Below are positions 12,855-25,400 of a stretch of 64,000 bases of DNA, piece after piece. Position 1 is the stretch's first letter. Every line of letters begins with the position of its first letter. A program made the translations under genes and the position numbers. The notes below the pieces were generated by a model that was not told where the DNA came from, searched no databases, and saw only the letters and a program-made list of their open reading frames with translations. Source of the DNA: Rotaria sordida (Eukaryota > Rotifera > Eurotatoria > Philodinida > Philodinidae); NCBI GenBank assembly GCA_905250125.1, contig CAJNOL010000687.1:47429-111428 (forward strand). Direction: 5' to 3'.

Positions 12855-12995
12855 TTTTTTTCTTTCTTTCTTTCTTTCAACAAAAAAAACTGACACTTAT
12901 ATGATGGTATTTAACTTTGATGTAGGTTGTCACAAAGCACATTGTAACTGCATCAAAATACATTCAGAGAAAAAAAGAAAGAAAGAAAGAAAGAT
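12855..12995. repeat. Inverted pair of CTTT/GAAA microsatellites
   Basis: A (TTTC)n tract near 12863-12880 is followed about 95 bp later by a (GAAA)n tract near 12972-12992, so the two could pair as a stem. They lie in the roughly 940 bp between the divergent calcium-sensor-like gene (minus) and the ankyrin gene (plus). That interval otherwise shows only AT-rich and purine-rich sequence and presumably contains both promoters. Confidence 0.6.
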
Positions 12996-13620
12996 GGAGT
13001 ACATATATTTCTTCTTTTTCTTCTGATTAGAAAGAAGATGTTCGTTTTATGAATATAACATGTTAAAAAAGATGCCTCAAGTAATATGACTAAAAAAGAA
13101 AAAAAGAAGAACAACTAAAGCTAAATCAACATGTACAAAAGAGAAAAAAGTAGGGCTTGCTTTTGGTAAAATATATACTTTAAACGAGAAATTATTGTTT
13201 GTATTACTCTCCTTTTCTATTGGTGTGAATCAAATGTTTATACAAAATTGTATATAAATCAATTTAAATATATGTGTATGAAATGAAAAATTCAAGGTTA
13301 TTATTGCCTACTGATTTTCACAAGATAAAGATTCATATGCTACTAGAAACAAATGATCGATATTATATGTCAAAAGAAAAATATACATATATTTTTATTT
13401 TGATGGAAAAGTAATGTTCTTTTCAGCAATAGAATTCAACATTTTTTTTTAATAAAAAAAAAAGAAAAAACTTTGACTTTTCTTGGTGAGTCCACCTTTT
13501 ACGCCATTAAATTAATCCTATATATGTTTCTCTGTTAGTTTTAACACAGAAAATAGTCAATAGTTTACTTATCAGCTGTACGTCATTGCTATTGATGTGC
13601 ATATTTGCACACAATCATAC

Positions 13621-14843
13621 ATGACATCAATTCATCAAGTCGTTTTAGATGGACGTCTGTCTCAATTAAATTTACTTATCAATAGAATTGGCTGTAATGT
13701 AAACGAAAAAGATTCATACGGTCGAACACCACTTCATTTAGCTGTTCTCTCCGATCAAGAAAATTATGGTTATCGAGTAGCACGTTTACTTCTTCAAGGT
13801 AATGCTGATATAAATATAACTGATATTCAACAACAAACACCACTTGTTTATGCATGTTTACTTAATCGTTCAAGACTTGTAAAACTTTTTTTACAAACAA
13901 AATCTATTGATTGGAATATTATTGATTATGAAGGTTATTTAGTTTTACATCATGCAGCATCATCATCACAAACATCAATATTTGCAGATATAATTCATGA
14001 AATGAAATCAATTGGACTTTCAATTGATTGTAAAACTGAATTAAATTATACACCATTAATATTAGCTATAAAATCATTGCGATTTGATAATGCTATTTAT
14101 TTACTTGATCATACTGATGCATCACCATTTGTGATTGATGATGAATATCATTTTACATGTCAACAATGGGCACAACATGTTGGACCAAAATTAAATGAAC
14201 GAACATGTTATTATCCAAAACGAAATTCAATATTAAAAAGAAATAAAAGTCTAGATAAAAAGTACGTTCTATTCAAAAAAAAAAAAAATTCTTAATTTAT
14301 TATTTTAGTATTCCAAATTATAAATTTTTTCATGGAATTGAATCACCTTATCAATGTAAAATGCTTCTATGTAATCATCATCATATGAAATCATTAGAAG
14401 AAAGTACTTATACACCATCTATTTTTTCACCACGTACTACAGATCGAAAATCATTAACATCATCATCTACGAATTGTCATACTGAAAAAATTAATTTCAA
14501 ACCATCTTATCAAATGTGGATGGAACTTGTACAACGACTACATGATCGAATGTCATCATTAAAACCTATTATAGATGAAGATAATCATTCTTTATTAGAA
14601 AAACGATTACGACGAGAAAAATCATGGGCTGGTCATGATACAATATCACCATGGCATAATGATAAACTTAATTCAAATAAACAAGTTGTAACATTAATTA
14701 ATCATTATTCAAAAATATTAATAACTGATAATAATAAACGATTAACATCAAGTTTTAATGATAGACCAAAAAGTATTTTACGTCCAAAAGGAACTACAAA
14801 TAAATATCCATTTACAAAAGAAGTTACATTTGCTACTAATTAA
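13621..14843 (+). CDS. Ankyrin-repeat protein
   Basis: Two exons (13621-14261 and 14309-14843) with a 47-bp phase-2 intron encode 391 residues. I start at the ATG giving MTSIHQVV; the open frame extends eight codons upstream only through a GTG. Residues about 1-185 contain roughly four to five ankyrin repeats, clearest at YGRTPLHLAV, with ADINITDIQQQTPLVYA, GYLVLHHAA and YTPLILAI following. Ankyrin repeats bind proteins. The C-terminal half is polar and serine/basic-rich, with two similar short motifs (NSILKRNKS and KSILRPKG) that may be docking or phosphorylation sites. No membrane segment is present. An AATAAA signal lies at 14871-14876. The partner is unknown. The repeat pattern recalls IkB-like or generic ankyrin proteins, but I see no diagnostic motif. 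Confidence 0.85.
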
Positions 14844-15011
14844 TTATATTTTGTAATTTTTCTCGAATTAAATAAAAATATGATGAAAAGGAGTTTAAAA
14901 GTTATAAGAATTTTGAAATAATTATTTAATTATATTTTGAAGTTTACTTTAACAATCGAAATGTGTTTAGATTATTATTCTACATATAAACAATAATAAG
15001 TTGAGATTATA

Positions 15012-15230
15012 TACGGTTGTCCGGAAAGTCTGTACAACTCATATTCTATGAAACCTTATGATAACAAATGTTGCTTGCATCTATTCAAACATTTCTAATA
15101 TCATAAGTAGTTTGCGTGATCGTTGATAACATGTGCTTACTAGCAAAGGTCATTACACTGAATAAATGCAGTACTTGTTATTGTACGGTTTCATAGAATA
15201 TGAGTTGCATGGACTTTTCGGGTAACCGTA
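15012..15230. mobile_element. TA-flanked MITE with about 44-bp terminal inverted repeats
   Basis: The left end TACGGTTGTCCGGAAAGTC, continuing to AACTCATATTCTATGAAACC, is mirrored at the right end (reverse complement of 15187-15230) with only a few mismatches. Both termini have TA next to CGGTT, as expected for a Tc1/mariner-type target duplication. The 130-bp centre is non-coding. It lies about 135 bp past the ankyrin gene's polyadenylation signal. Confidence 0.8.
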
Positions 15231-15870
15231 AATGTATTTTGTTCAATAGAATAAATATTTCTATTATATTTTTTTTTACTTCTGGGGCGTAGAGACATTA
15301 AATGATTAATGAAATTTTTTGAAAAAGTTTTCTTTTTTGATAAAGTATTTTATTCACACGAGCAGGGAATCGATGCGGGCGATTTTTAAACACAATAATG
15401 CATTGCACCACATGTGTGTTTTATAATTATGATATAAGAGTTTAATGTATGGTTATACGCACTAATAAAATTGAAAGTTAAATTTGTTGTCTAAATAGTA
15501 TCTTTTTGATAAAACATCAACTAACGTTTTATTACTATTAATTTTGCTGTTCATATTGATATTATTAAAACGGAAATGAAACAGACAACATATCTTATCA
15601 AGTACAAGAAACATGATTAGAATTGACTTAAACTAAAGAAGATAGATGGAGAACCTTATAATGGCTTCAAAAACAAAAGACTTCACTCGATCTATATTTC
15701 CAATTAACAATAATAGAATAGTCAGAAAAATTGAAATATATAAACTACAAAAATCGTTGATTTTCTTAGCAGTAAAAGAAAAAATTTTAGTTTTTCATTT
15801 ATTCTGTTTAATGTAACTTAATTTTGTGAACTCTTGTCTAAATTTATTAGTTTATCTTGTTTATAAAATC

Positions 15871-16210
15871 TAGGCCACCATAGCTGAATGATTACGTTGC
15901 TCGGCATGTGCTCAACACATATTGTGTCCAAACTTCAATACTACCAGCAACAAAATGATTCTGGACATGTCACTAATGGCTACTTGTCTCGGATCACTCG
16001 TCAGATTGTATGCTGACTACGTTGTAACACATGCGGGCTCTGGTAGATAGTATGTGATTCGTCAATGTGTAGGAGGAGCTCAAGCGGTTGAGCGTACGCT
16101 GTGCCAGGCTGCTCTTCTGTTCAGAGCTACAACTAGTATTAATTGAATGGAAGGTATTGGATTAATGAATCTACTGCTAGGCAGCACTCCACGCCACAAG
16201 GTGAGTTCAT
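15871..16210 (+). mobile_element. tRNA-derived SINE, copy 1
   Basis: The sequence aligns with 21843-22140 over most of its length. The head resembles a tRNA gene: an A-box-like TAGCTGAATGATTACG at 15881 and a B-box-like GTCCAAACTTC near 15926, with start-to-start spacing of 43 bp, identical in the second copy. Downstream blocks are also shared, including AGAGCTACA and a GGATTAATGAATCT-type segment. SINEs of this type are transcribed by RNA polymerase III and moved by LINE proteins. The partner LINE is not in this window. Confidence 0.65.
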
Positions 16211-19200
16211 AGAGAATTTGGTTTTGCGGTGATTCCAGTAAAAAAGAAATGGCTGCAAAAAGTACATCGATAGAAACGGTATAAGCGATCATCCACTGGT
16301 ATAGCAGTGTATTACTATACTGATTTTATCGCTGCACTACTAACAACTTTAGATATTGATTTTGTTACAAAAAGAATTTTTTCGAAGGAAATCATTTTGG
16401 CATTAGATCAAACTCCCTACTACATGCATAGCAATATTTTTCCTTCCTTATAAGATTTTATTCCCATTATGAATATTTTTCTAAGAGAAGATTTTTTAAA
16501 CTCAATTCATGCATTCTAAACTCCAGTAAATTATATTCTGTGATAGAAGAGAAGTGTTACTAAGGTGTTTGGCATGTCTATCAATGAAGTACAAAAAAAA
16601 ATGTCTTATTCTCAAACATCACTCAACAGAGACAACCATCCTCAATCTAAAGATAGTTGTGCATTATCATCTATCATTAAAATACAATTATTCAACATTA
16701 CGTGATTCTATAGTATGTCTATCATTGATATTTACTTGAAATCTTATCTTATTTTTCATTGTTTATTGTTTAATAAAATATAAGAAAAAAAAAGCATAGT
16801 ATACATCATAAAGAAGATTGCAATGCTTTTGACGTCATATAAAAATTTTTTTAGGATATCTCTGCTTTTAAAAGTCTACAATGTCAAATTAACGTTTAGA
16901 ATAATCTTCAAATATGTTCTTTCTATTCTATTGAAATTTCAAAAATAAGATAAATATTATTATCTTATATTTTGTTAAATTTATTACCAGATTACACATA
17001 AATTTCAAAAATTTTCCTCATACAAATTTTACATCCTATTTATAGATTTGTATTAATCAATGATTTTTCTATTATTATTCATGATATTTAAGTTGAATTT
17101 TGTCGTCTGTGTAATTATTTGATCTATTTGCTTCATTTACTATTAATCAATATTCTTTATGCCTCGAATCATATGTATTTAATTCGTTCATTTCAAATAT
17201 TCCAAGTAAAACAAAAAAGAAATAAGAATTTAGTTATAATATGTATTTTCTGTATGTTAAGTTAATGATTAAAAATACAAATAAATTATCTTTATTACGA
17301 GATATACGAAAATAAAAAAATATTTTTGAATATTTTATCAATGAAAATTATTGATAAATTATTTTCTATAACATAACTATAAGACCATCAACATTAATAT
17401 CAAATAAATTGATGTAGTAGGTCTTCTTATATTTTCATTAAAACTCTTTTAAGTTATTTTGATGAGACATTCATTATCAAAAACATAAGATTACACATAA
17501 ATCATCTTGTCAAAACAGTTTCTCGTTGTTTGTAATGGATGACATTAATGATAAATTCATCGTTCAACAACATAATCTTATCAATACACACAAAGATACT
17601 ATCAAGTTCTTGAACATAGTGGAATCATTTCCATAGGGAAAGAAAACAAGGTCAATCGTCGATCTCAATGATGAGTAGAACGTGCTTTTCATCACATAAA
17701 AAAAATCTACTTGAATCTCTTCTTTCTTTTTTTTTTTTTTAGTGAATTACGCTTCTTAGACTGTTCTTCACGTCGAGGTGCTTAATGTTGATGCATCTAG
17801 TTGATTTCCGTTACGACAGAATGTTCAGAGATTTAATGTTTCTGTTCTGTGATGCAAATCGACTTCCGTCTAGCATGTCTTGATGGTTGAGTATAACTCA
17901 ATTTATTCGCACGCACATGCAATTTTTGTGTTGTGCAGATTTTAACCTTCAAATGACCAATGATTCTCTACTATCGTATGAACGATTGACATATAAGTGT
18001 ATGTACACAATTTCAACAATCATCATTGTTCTCGATAGATTCAGATACAATCTACTACTCGCCGTCTTCACTCATGTCTCTCTTAATGCCATCGAACTAT
18101 CAACTTGATGTCGGATGTGTCTGTCATTTTAACATTCAATCTCGTCTTTTTTTTTCTGCCATTGTACATATGACCTTTGCTTTTTCAACTATGCATACTT
18201 TGTACACCCATAAAACAGAACTCAATTAATTGATAAGTGAACTCCGGAAATCATCATTTCATGAAACAGTAACATTGACATATAATTGTGCAGTGTCAAC
18301 GAACACGTTACGAGACCAAACATACTCATTATAGTTTCATCATGCAGACGCACACATACATACACACTTTTCTTCTTTGTATTATTATCTTTACTTTAGT
18401 ATATATATGTGGTACCACTTGAGATCATGCGAACAAGAAAGAAAAAAACACTCTAATGACTGCAATTATACATACTTGTCCGAATAAACACATGTGTATG
18501 ATGCTCATTTGCCGCAAAGAAAAGAATAAATGCAGAAATATTTATATTACATATAGGTGTGATTGAAAAGATAACGACGAAAAAAAATATTTCTTTCAAT
18601 TGATTGATTTCATCACATTGATTATCATTTAAAATGTCGTCAGGATATTCGAAATACATATTGTATAAAAAGAACGGAAAGATAGGCTAGTCGTCTTGAT
18701 CTGAATCATAAAGACAAGTGAATGGTCATTATATTGTCATTCAATATTTTATGCAATCTCATCAATAAAGAAACAGTTACTTGTCAATCTCGTATGCGAT
18801 TCTCAATAGTACTCGTTATATTATGAATCAGTTTGCAATCATTTAAATTTATATATATATATATATATATGTATTAAAAGAAATTTGATAGATAACGATA
18901 GGTAAACGTTAAATTAATAGATTGTCATTAATAACGTTTATTACGACCATGAATTGCATTAGCTTTCATTGTATTGTATTTATTAATATAACTATGAAGA
19001 GATTCTCTTTGTCTCTCTCTCTTTTTTTCATCTTCTTGTTGTTCTTATTCTTCAAATAAGTTTTTTTTTCTGTTCTCTTAATCTTTCTTGTTTCTCTCGA
19101 TCGTCTCTAATTAGTGATGAAGAGATGATTTGACTTTCAGTCTGAGTCGTAACAGCCTACAGCTTTTCTTCTTTCCCCTTATTCTCTTTTTTTTTTCTTA

Positions 19201-19499
19201 TTTCATAAAGTTTATTTGTCTTATTAGACCCTAGACACAAGGAGAAAAAGAGAGAGAGAGAGAGCACGTAAGAAGGACAATCAATATATTGGTAGACGAC
19301 CACGACTACTATCATATTCTTCTAAATGGCCTTTTATTTGTTTTTTTAATAGCATAAGGAGTGCTCATATTCATCTCTTTCTTTTTCTTTGTTTTAGCTT
19401 GTTCATTCTAATCCTGCACGCTTTTTCTCTAATATAGATTGTGATCTAGTGTTTACCATATTATATGATGTTATTTACCAATATAATACTCGATTGAAA
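16211..19499. other. Intergenic region upstream of the Ig/FN3 receptor
   Basis: No gene is supported. The only open frames are short and compositionally AT-driven. It contains an (AT)n tract at 18850-18871, CT/GA-rich tracts near 19010-19025 and 19249-19264, and poly-T runs. The last kilobase presumably contains the promoter of the receptor gene. Confidence 0.5.
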
Positions 19500-22400
19500 A
19501 TGATAATAATCATTAATTTTCTAATAATTCTTGCCATTTATCATCAAGGTAAGATTAACAAGTACTATGAGAAAATACATATATATATTGACATATTTAT
19601 ATATAGTTAGATAGTACCAATGAATAGCTTCCATTCCAGCATAGATCTAATAGTATGAACTAAAATGTTATTCGTATAGATTTTATGTCATGTCTGAATA
19701 CATCATCATCTTCATTTTTTTTTACATATATGACATCTCTGATGACTTAACTCTATTCATTTATATATATTAAAAAGTAAAATTCCCAATAGATTAAACT
19801 ATAAGTAGAAGGCAACTGTCTAATAGAGAAAAGAGTATGAGCTGTATTAAATATAAAATCTGAGGAAAAAGAAAGAAATTTTATTTTAGCTGTTAGTACA
19901 ATTCAACATCCAATTGGGCCCAGTTTTATTTCAACAATAGCATCAAAACAAAAACTTTATTATAATAATATAGGTACAAGACTTGATTGTTCAGCTATAG
20001 GTAATCCATCACCTATATTAACATGGTTTCGAATGAACAGTACTGATGATCAATCATGGATTCATGTTCAATCATCAGAATTTATGTAAGATTTTTCTTT
20101 TTTTTTTCCGTCAATATCTTTCTTAGAGATTAACTATTTAATATTATCATTGTTTTAGTAATCTATATGATAATGGAAGTTTATTTATTCGACCATTTAA
20201 AGAATATTTTAAAACAATTCATGCTGGTACATTTATTTGTCGAGCAGAAAATCCAGCTGGTAGTATACAAACACTACCAATTCAAGTTAAACCACGTAAG
20301 AATAATCAAAACAAAAAAATCACATATAAATATGTTCATCGTTTTTTTCTGCTGTTGTTGTTGTTGTTGTAATTTGATGTTCATATGTTTAAGACAGTTA
20401 TATGTCTGATCCTAAAAGCAACCACTCAAACATTCTCAGTAAACTTAGACTGACACATGCTGCTAATAAATCGTTCTAGAGTAGATTATCTTTTTTTTTT
20501 TTATTTTTTTTCATCACTCACTGGAAATCAAGATGAACATAAGTATGTCTACGAAATCAATTTTTTTCTTGACAAGTGTTAATGAATGACTGTATATGTT
20601 TATGTGATTATCACTTATAAAAAAAAAATTCATAGTGTATACTTTATTAATTAAATAAGAGAGATTCTATGGATTCATGTTATTTAATATAAACAATCTA
20701 ATTGTGTTATGTATTTAATAGATAACGAAATTAAAGATTAATATATGCACATTGCAAGGTCATTGTGGCATATTAGTCTAATAAGGAAACCTTTCTAAGT
20801 GATAAATCACTTTTTAATACAGGCTTTATGAAGAAGATAGGCTCTAGTGAGATATGAAAAATCATGAAAGGATAAGTATCCTTATGTCTCTATCGATTTA
20901 TAGCCATTTTATTAAAATTTCAGCTTAAAAGAATGAATTTGTTATAGGAAATTGAATTTTCAAAAACCACTCATATTCCAAGAAAACTACGATGATCTCT
21001 TTTTTTTTGGAAATTCAATTTCCTATAACGAATACATTCCTTTGAACTGAAATTTTCGAAAAATTCTAGTTACGAGTAGATCTATTTATCATCAAAATTA
21101 CAGATCAATTTATCTTCATTCGATTTGTTGGTGTAAACCGTCCCTTACGGAGGAAGTTCTGCAACTGATTAATTGCTTCTGAGTTGAAACTATGTGCATT
21201 ATGTAGATTCAAATGAGTTTTGAATATCCTAAAAAGAGTTCGGACCCAGGAGATTATTTCTGTGAAGATACTGCACTTTTACAATATTTTTTAAATTAAA
21301 GCCTTGGTAACAGAAAAATTCATTTTCGACTTGAAAATTTGTACAGGAACAAGCTTTAATGAGTGTAGTTTATTGTGAAAGTTTCAGATCTTTGCATTTG
21401 CTTTTATTCTGAAATATGAACATCAAATTAGCCGGTCTATCTATGAACGATGTAAACGACACGCTATTACCATAGTTATATCGTAGGATAAGAACATCAG
21501 CAAGATCTACAACATTCATAACAAACGATTCTCGTTAAGGCCTATCTCTATTCAAAGTCGAAATGCGAAAATCAAATTTTTCAATTATCACGGCATTGAT
21601 TTAGAAAATACCGTAAAAGTGAAATATCTCAACAGTAATAAGTTAAGAGCACGAGCTCTTGACAGAGTATTCATAGCTTATTTGGATCTACATAATGCAC
21701 ACAGTCCCAACTCAACATCGAGCAATCAGTTATAGGAATTCTCTCATTAGACTGAAATTTCAGAAAAATAGCCATAACACTGCAAGAAGGGATAAAAACA
21801 CTTATCGTTTCGAAATTTTCTATATCTGACTTTAGTCTACCTTATGCGTGGATCGATATGGCTGAGTGACTACGCTCTTCGGCACGTATTCAATAGTTGC
21901 TGTATTCAAACCTCAGTATCATCAGTGGTGAAATGACCCTGGACCAATCACTAACGCCTATTTGTCTTGGATTATCTATTCAATAATATGTGGACTAACT
22001 TGTGACATACATCTGCGAACTTCTTTCTAGAGCTACATCTAGTCATTGTTGTAAGGAAGATATCGGGCTAATGAATCTGTCGCAAGGTAGCCGAACGTCA
22101 GAAGTATTCTTCTCGACCTTACGCACTTAGTCTGAACTTGAAAAAGATTAATTACCTAGAATGTTTCCTTCGCACGTAGAATATAATCGAATTGAAAGTA
22201 TTCATTCAACTGTGTAATTATATTTTAATGTATCTTATTGAATAAATTGAATGATTTTTGTTTTTATCTTTAGAAATCTATGATACATATGAAATAGAAG
22301 TAAAAAATCCCTATGGATTTGAACATTCATCTATTATAATTTCATGTGAAGTCTCCCCGACATCAGCTAATTCTTATGTAAATATTATAGGTTGGTTAGA

Positions 22401-25400
22401 AAAAGTAAATAATCAAATTATTGAACTTGATTTACGTAAGTTTATTAGTTAAACAAAAAGAAAAAGAGAAGAAACTGAAGATCTAATATATGATTATTTA
22501 ATTAATATAGAACCAAAAACCAAATATAATTTATTAGCCAATAAAAATTTAATTATTCATAATTTAACAAAATCTGATGATAATCGAAGTTATGCCTGCA
22601 TTTTTAATAATCAAATTGATAATCATACAAGACAAAGTCGATTTAAATTATTACGTGTTCGAAGTAAAATGAAAAAAAAATTTTTTTTTTGAATTATTTT
22701 TTAAAAATAAATATTTAGATCATTCACCATTTGGACCTGAATTATCTATAATAAATAATACAGAATATCGAGCTCAAATTGATGATATTATTGAATTACC
22801 TTGTGGTATAGCATCATTGTCAAACAATATTCAAATTTCATGGTGGAAAGATGGAATTGAATTAAATAATATTGAAGAAAAACTTTATAATAATTCTTTA
22901 ATTTTTCAACTTTCATCTTCGAATGATTCAGGAGATTATTTTTGTCAAATTGATGATGAATCAATTGGAGGAATGATAGCATTGATTTCACTCAAAGTTA
23001 ATCGTAAGTTATTTAACTCTTAGAATCATTTTCAAAAAAAAAAGAAATTTTAAATTTTCAAGTTCCAATTCAATGTTATATGGATATTCAACAAACAAAT
23101 ATTACTGCACAATCAAATATGGAATTAATTTGTAGCGTTAATACGATACAAAATTTACCTGTTCAATGGCAATGGTATCATAATTCTATTTTGTTACCTA
23201 CAAATTTAAATCGATATATGATTATTAATGCAACAAGAGAACATATGGGAATGTATCAATGTTGTTATATTTCCAATTCGATAGATTTCAATAGTTGTTG
23301 TGCACAAACTCAAATTCGAGTGATTAGTAAGTCATGAAAAACCGTAATTTTAATACTAAAAAAACAAAGCATTAAACTACTTCCACAATAGAAGACATTT
23401 TGACAAAATTAATTTATCGAAAAATTGAAATTTTAATTATTTAGTCTATATCAAAATATGACTAACTTCAACGATTTTGAGTTAGAAATCTTAATCTTAT
23501 AAAGGCTCAAGTTGACATTATTTCTTGACATTTAAAAGAACCATTTTAATTTTCTGAAAAGTTCTTAACCTATAAATTGTGAGAATGAATAAGATACATT
23601 AGAAGAACCTCCAGACAACTTTACACGATTGGACATAATAGAAGTCTTCTTAGGCTTTTATATCCTGACTTTTCTAGACTAACAAACTTTTCATCAAAAA
23701 AATATTTTATTCTGTTCAGATTAGAGCATATTGAATTGCGTGGAAAACAGTAAATTTTTGTTTCAAATCATTGTTTTTTTGGCAGAAAGTACACCCATAT
23801 TAATTTATACAACAGATACATGTCAACGTTTAACTGTGAAAATCTTCAAGATAGTGTTATTTTACTTAAAAACATAAAAGATTATTGACTTCGGAACAAC
23901 TCGATAGGCTCTATAATTTGAGTGGATCACCAACGGTTTTCGCTATATGTTTATTACCCTTGAAAACTGGCATATGAAGGCCTATGAGGATTTCTTATGG
24001 TTATATTTCAATGAAAAAAGCGATTGGTCAGTTGACAACGTTTCTCTGTTAGTAAAACGAATGCGCATTCCTTATCCGTTATAACTGTGTCCTCTACCAT
24101 CACGGCTAGCATAGACTCTCTCCTGAACCATACAGCAGATTTTTCCAAAAAATCTTGCTTTTTTCCGATCTTCAAAGCATTTCTATTCAAAATCAATGGT
24201 ATTTTCGAAATTAGCGCGTGAAACTACATTGGATGATGTATGACACAAGATATTTTATCGAAAAAATATGAACAAGGATTTCTCTCAAGTGTTTTTGCCG
24301 AAAATTTTTTTATTTTCTTGTGAGTAATATGCAATGACTTTTGATCTAAAGAAAGCCGTTTACAAGAATGAAAGTTGTATATCTGTCTGCCATGTGAAAA
24401 ATACACACGGTATGAGGGTGTTCAATTTGAAAGTTTTGATTGATAAGTAGAAAACCAGTGGTCTTATATTCTTAGATAATAAGTCGTATACTGCATTATA
24501 ATTCAATTAAAATAATTTTATTATTGAATTCGACAGACATGTCAGGCGTAAAATGACGTTTTAATGCATCCAATCTGAGTTGACAGGTTTTCGCATATAA
24601 TCAAGTAAATTAAATTACATAGTCATCGATACTTGTGAAGATATTAAACATCATATTCAGAATCGTTTTCTATCATTTCTATAAAACTTCATGGTAATTA
24701 GTCAATAGACAAATGTTCTGTTTCTCATTCACATAAACAAAAATCAATATTCATCTAAACATTTAGATTCACCTCCTTTTATCCATACTAATTCAAAAAC
24801 ACATTTAAACAGTATTATTATTTTACCAGAAAATCATTCTCATAGTTCGATTGATTTTAATTTGACTATTTATGGTGATCCAATACCAGAAATAAATATA
24901 TTTAAAGATGGTAAAAAATTATTACAAAATTATTCAATTAAATATCTTCCATCTGGTGATATTTTTCTTCATTATCCAATTTATATATCAAATCTTAATG
25001 ATACAGGTCTTTATAAATGTTTAACAAAAAATTCTTTTGGATCAATTTCAATATCAAAACATATTAATATTAAAAAACAAAAACCATTTATTCAACCATT
25101 ATCAAATTTAACTATTCAAAATGGTAAACAATTTACTCTTACTTGTTATGCTTCAGGTCATCCAAATTTACATTTACAATGGATTGATCAAACAAATAAT
25201 CAAATTATTAATACTTCATCAATCTCTCCAATTTTATTAACATTAACTAATACAAAATCGAATATCTATACTTGTCAAGCAATAAATTCATATGGTAAAA
25301 TTTCTTCTCAATTATTTCTAACAATACAAATTCCTGCAAAAATTCTCTCAATAACATTAAATCAAACAATAAAAATAAATTCAAAATTCAAAATTCATTG

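Noticed and set aside
13597..13620. Eight extra N-terminal codons on the ankyrin protein
   Set aside because: They would require a GTG start in a eukaryote; an ATG follows at 13621.
15871..15945. A functional tRNA gene
   Set aside because: The A and B boxes are present but the arms do not form a full cloverleaf by eye, and the same sequence recurs with a long body at 21.8 kb, so a SINE is the better reading.
16080..16292. Minus-strand 70-codon frame
   Set aside because: It lies within and just past the SINE body and has no conserved protein features.
24008..24406. Mariner transposase in receptor intron 7
   Set aside because: One segment loosely recalls a transposase core, but I could not place catalytic residues or inverted repeats, so I list only an unidentified remnant.
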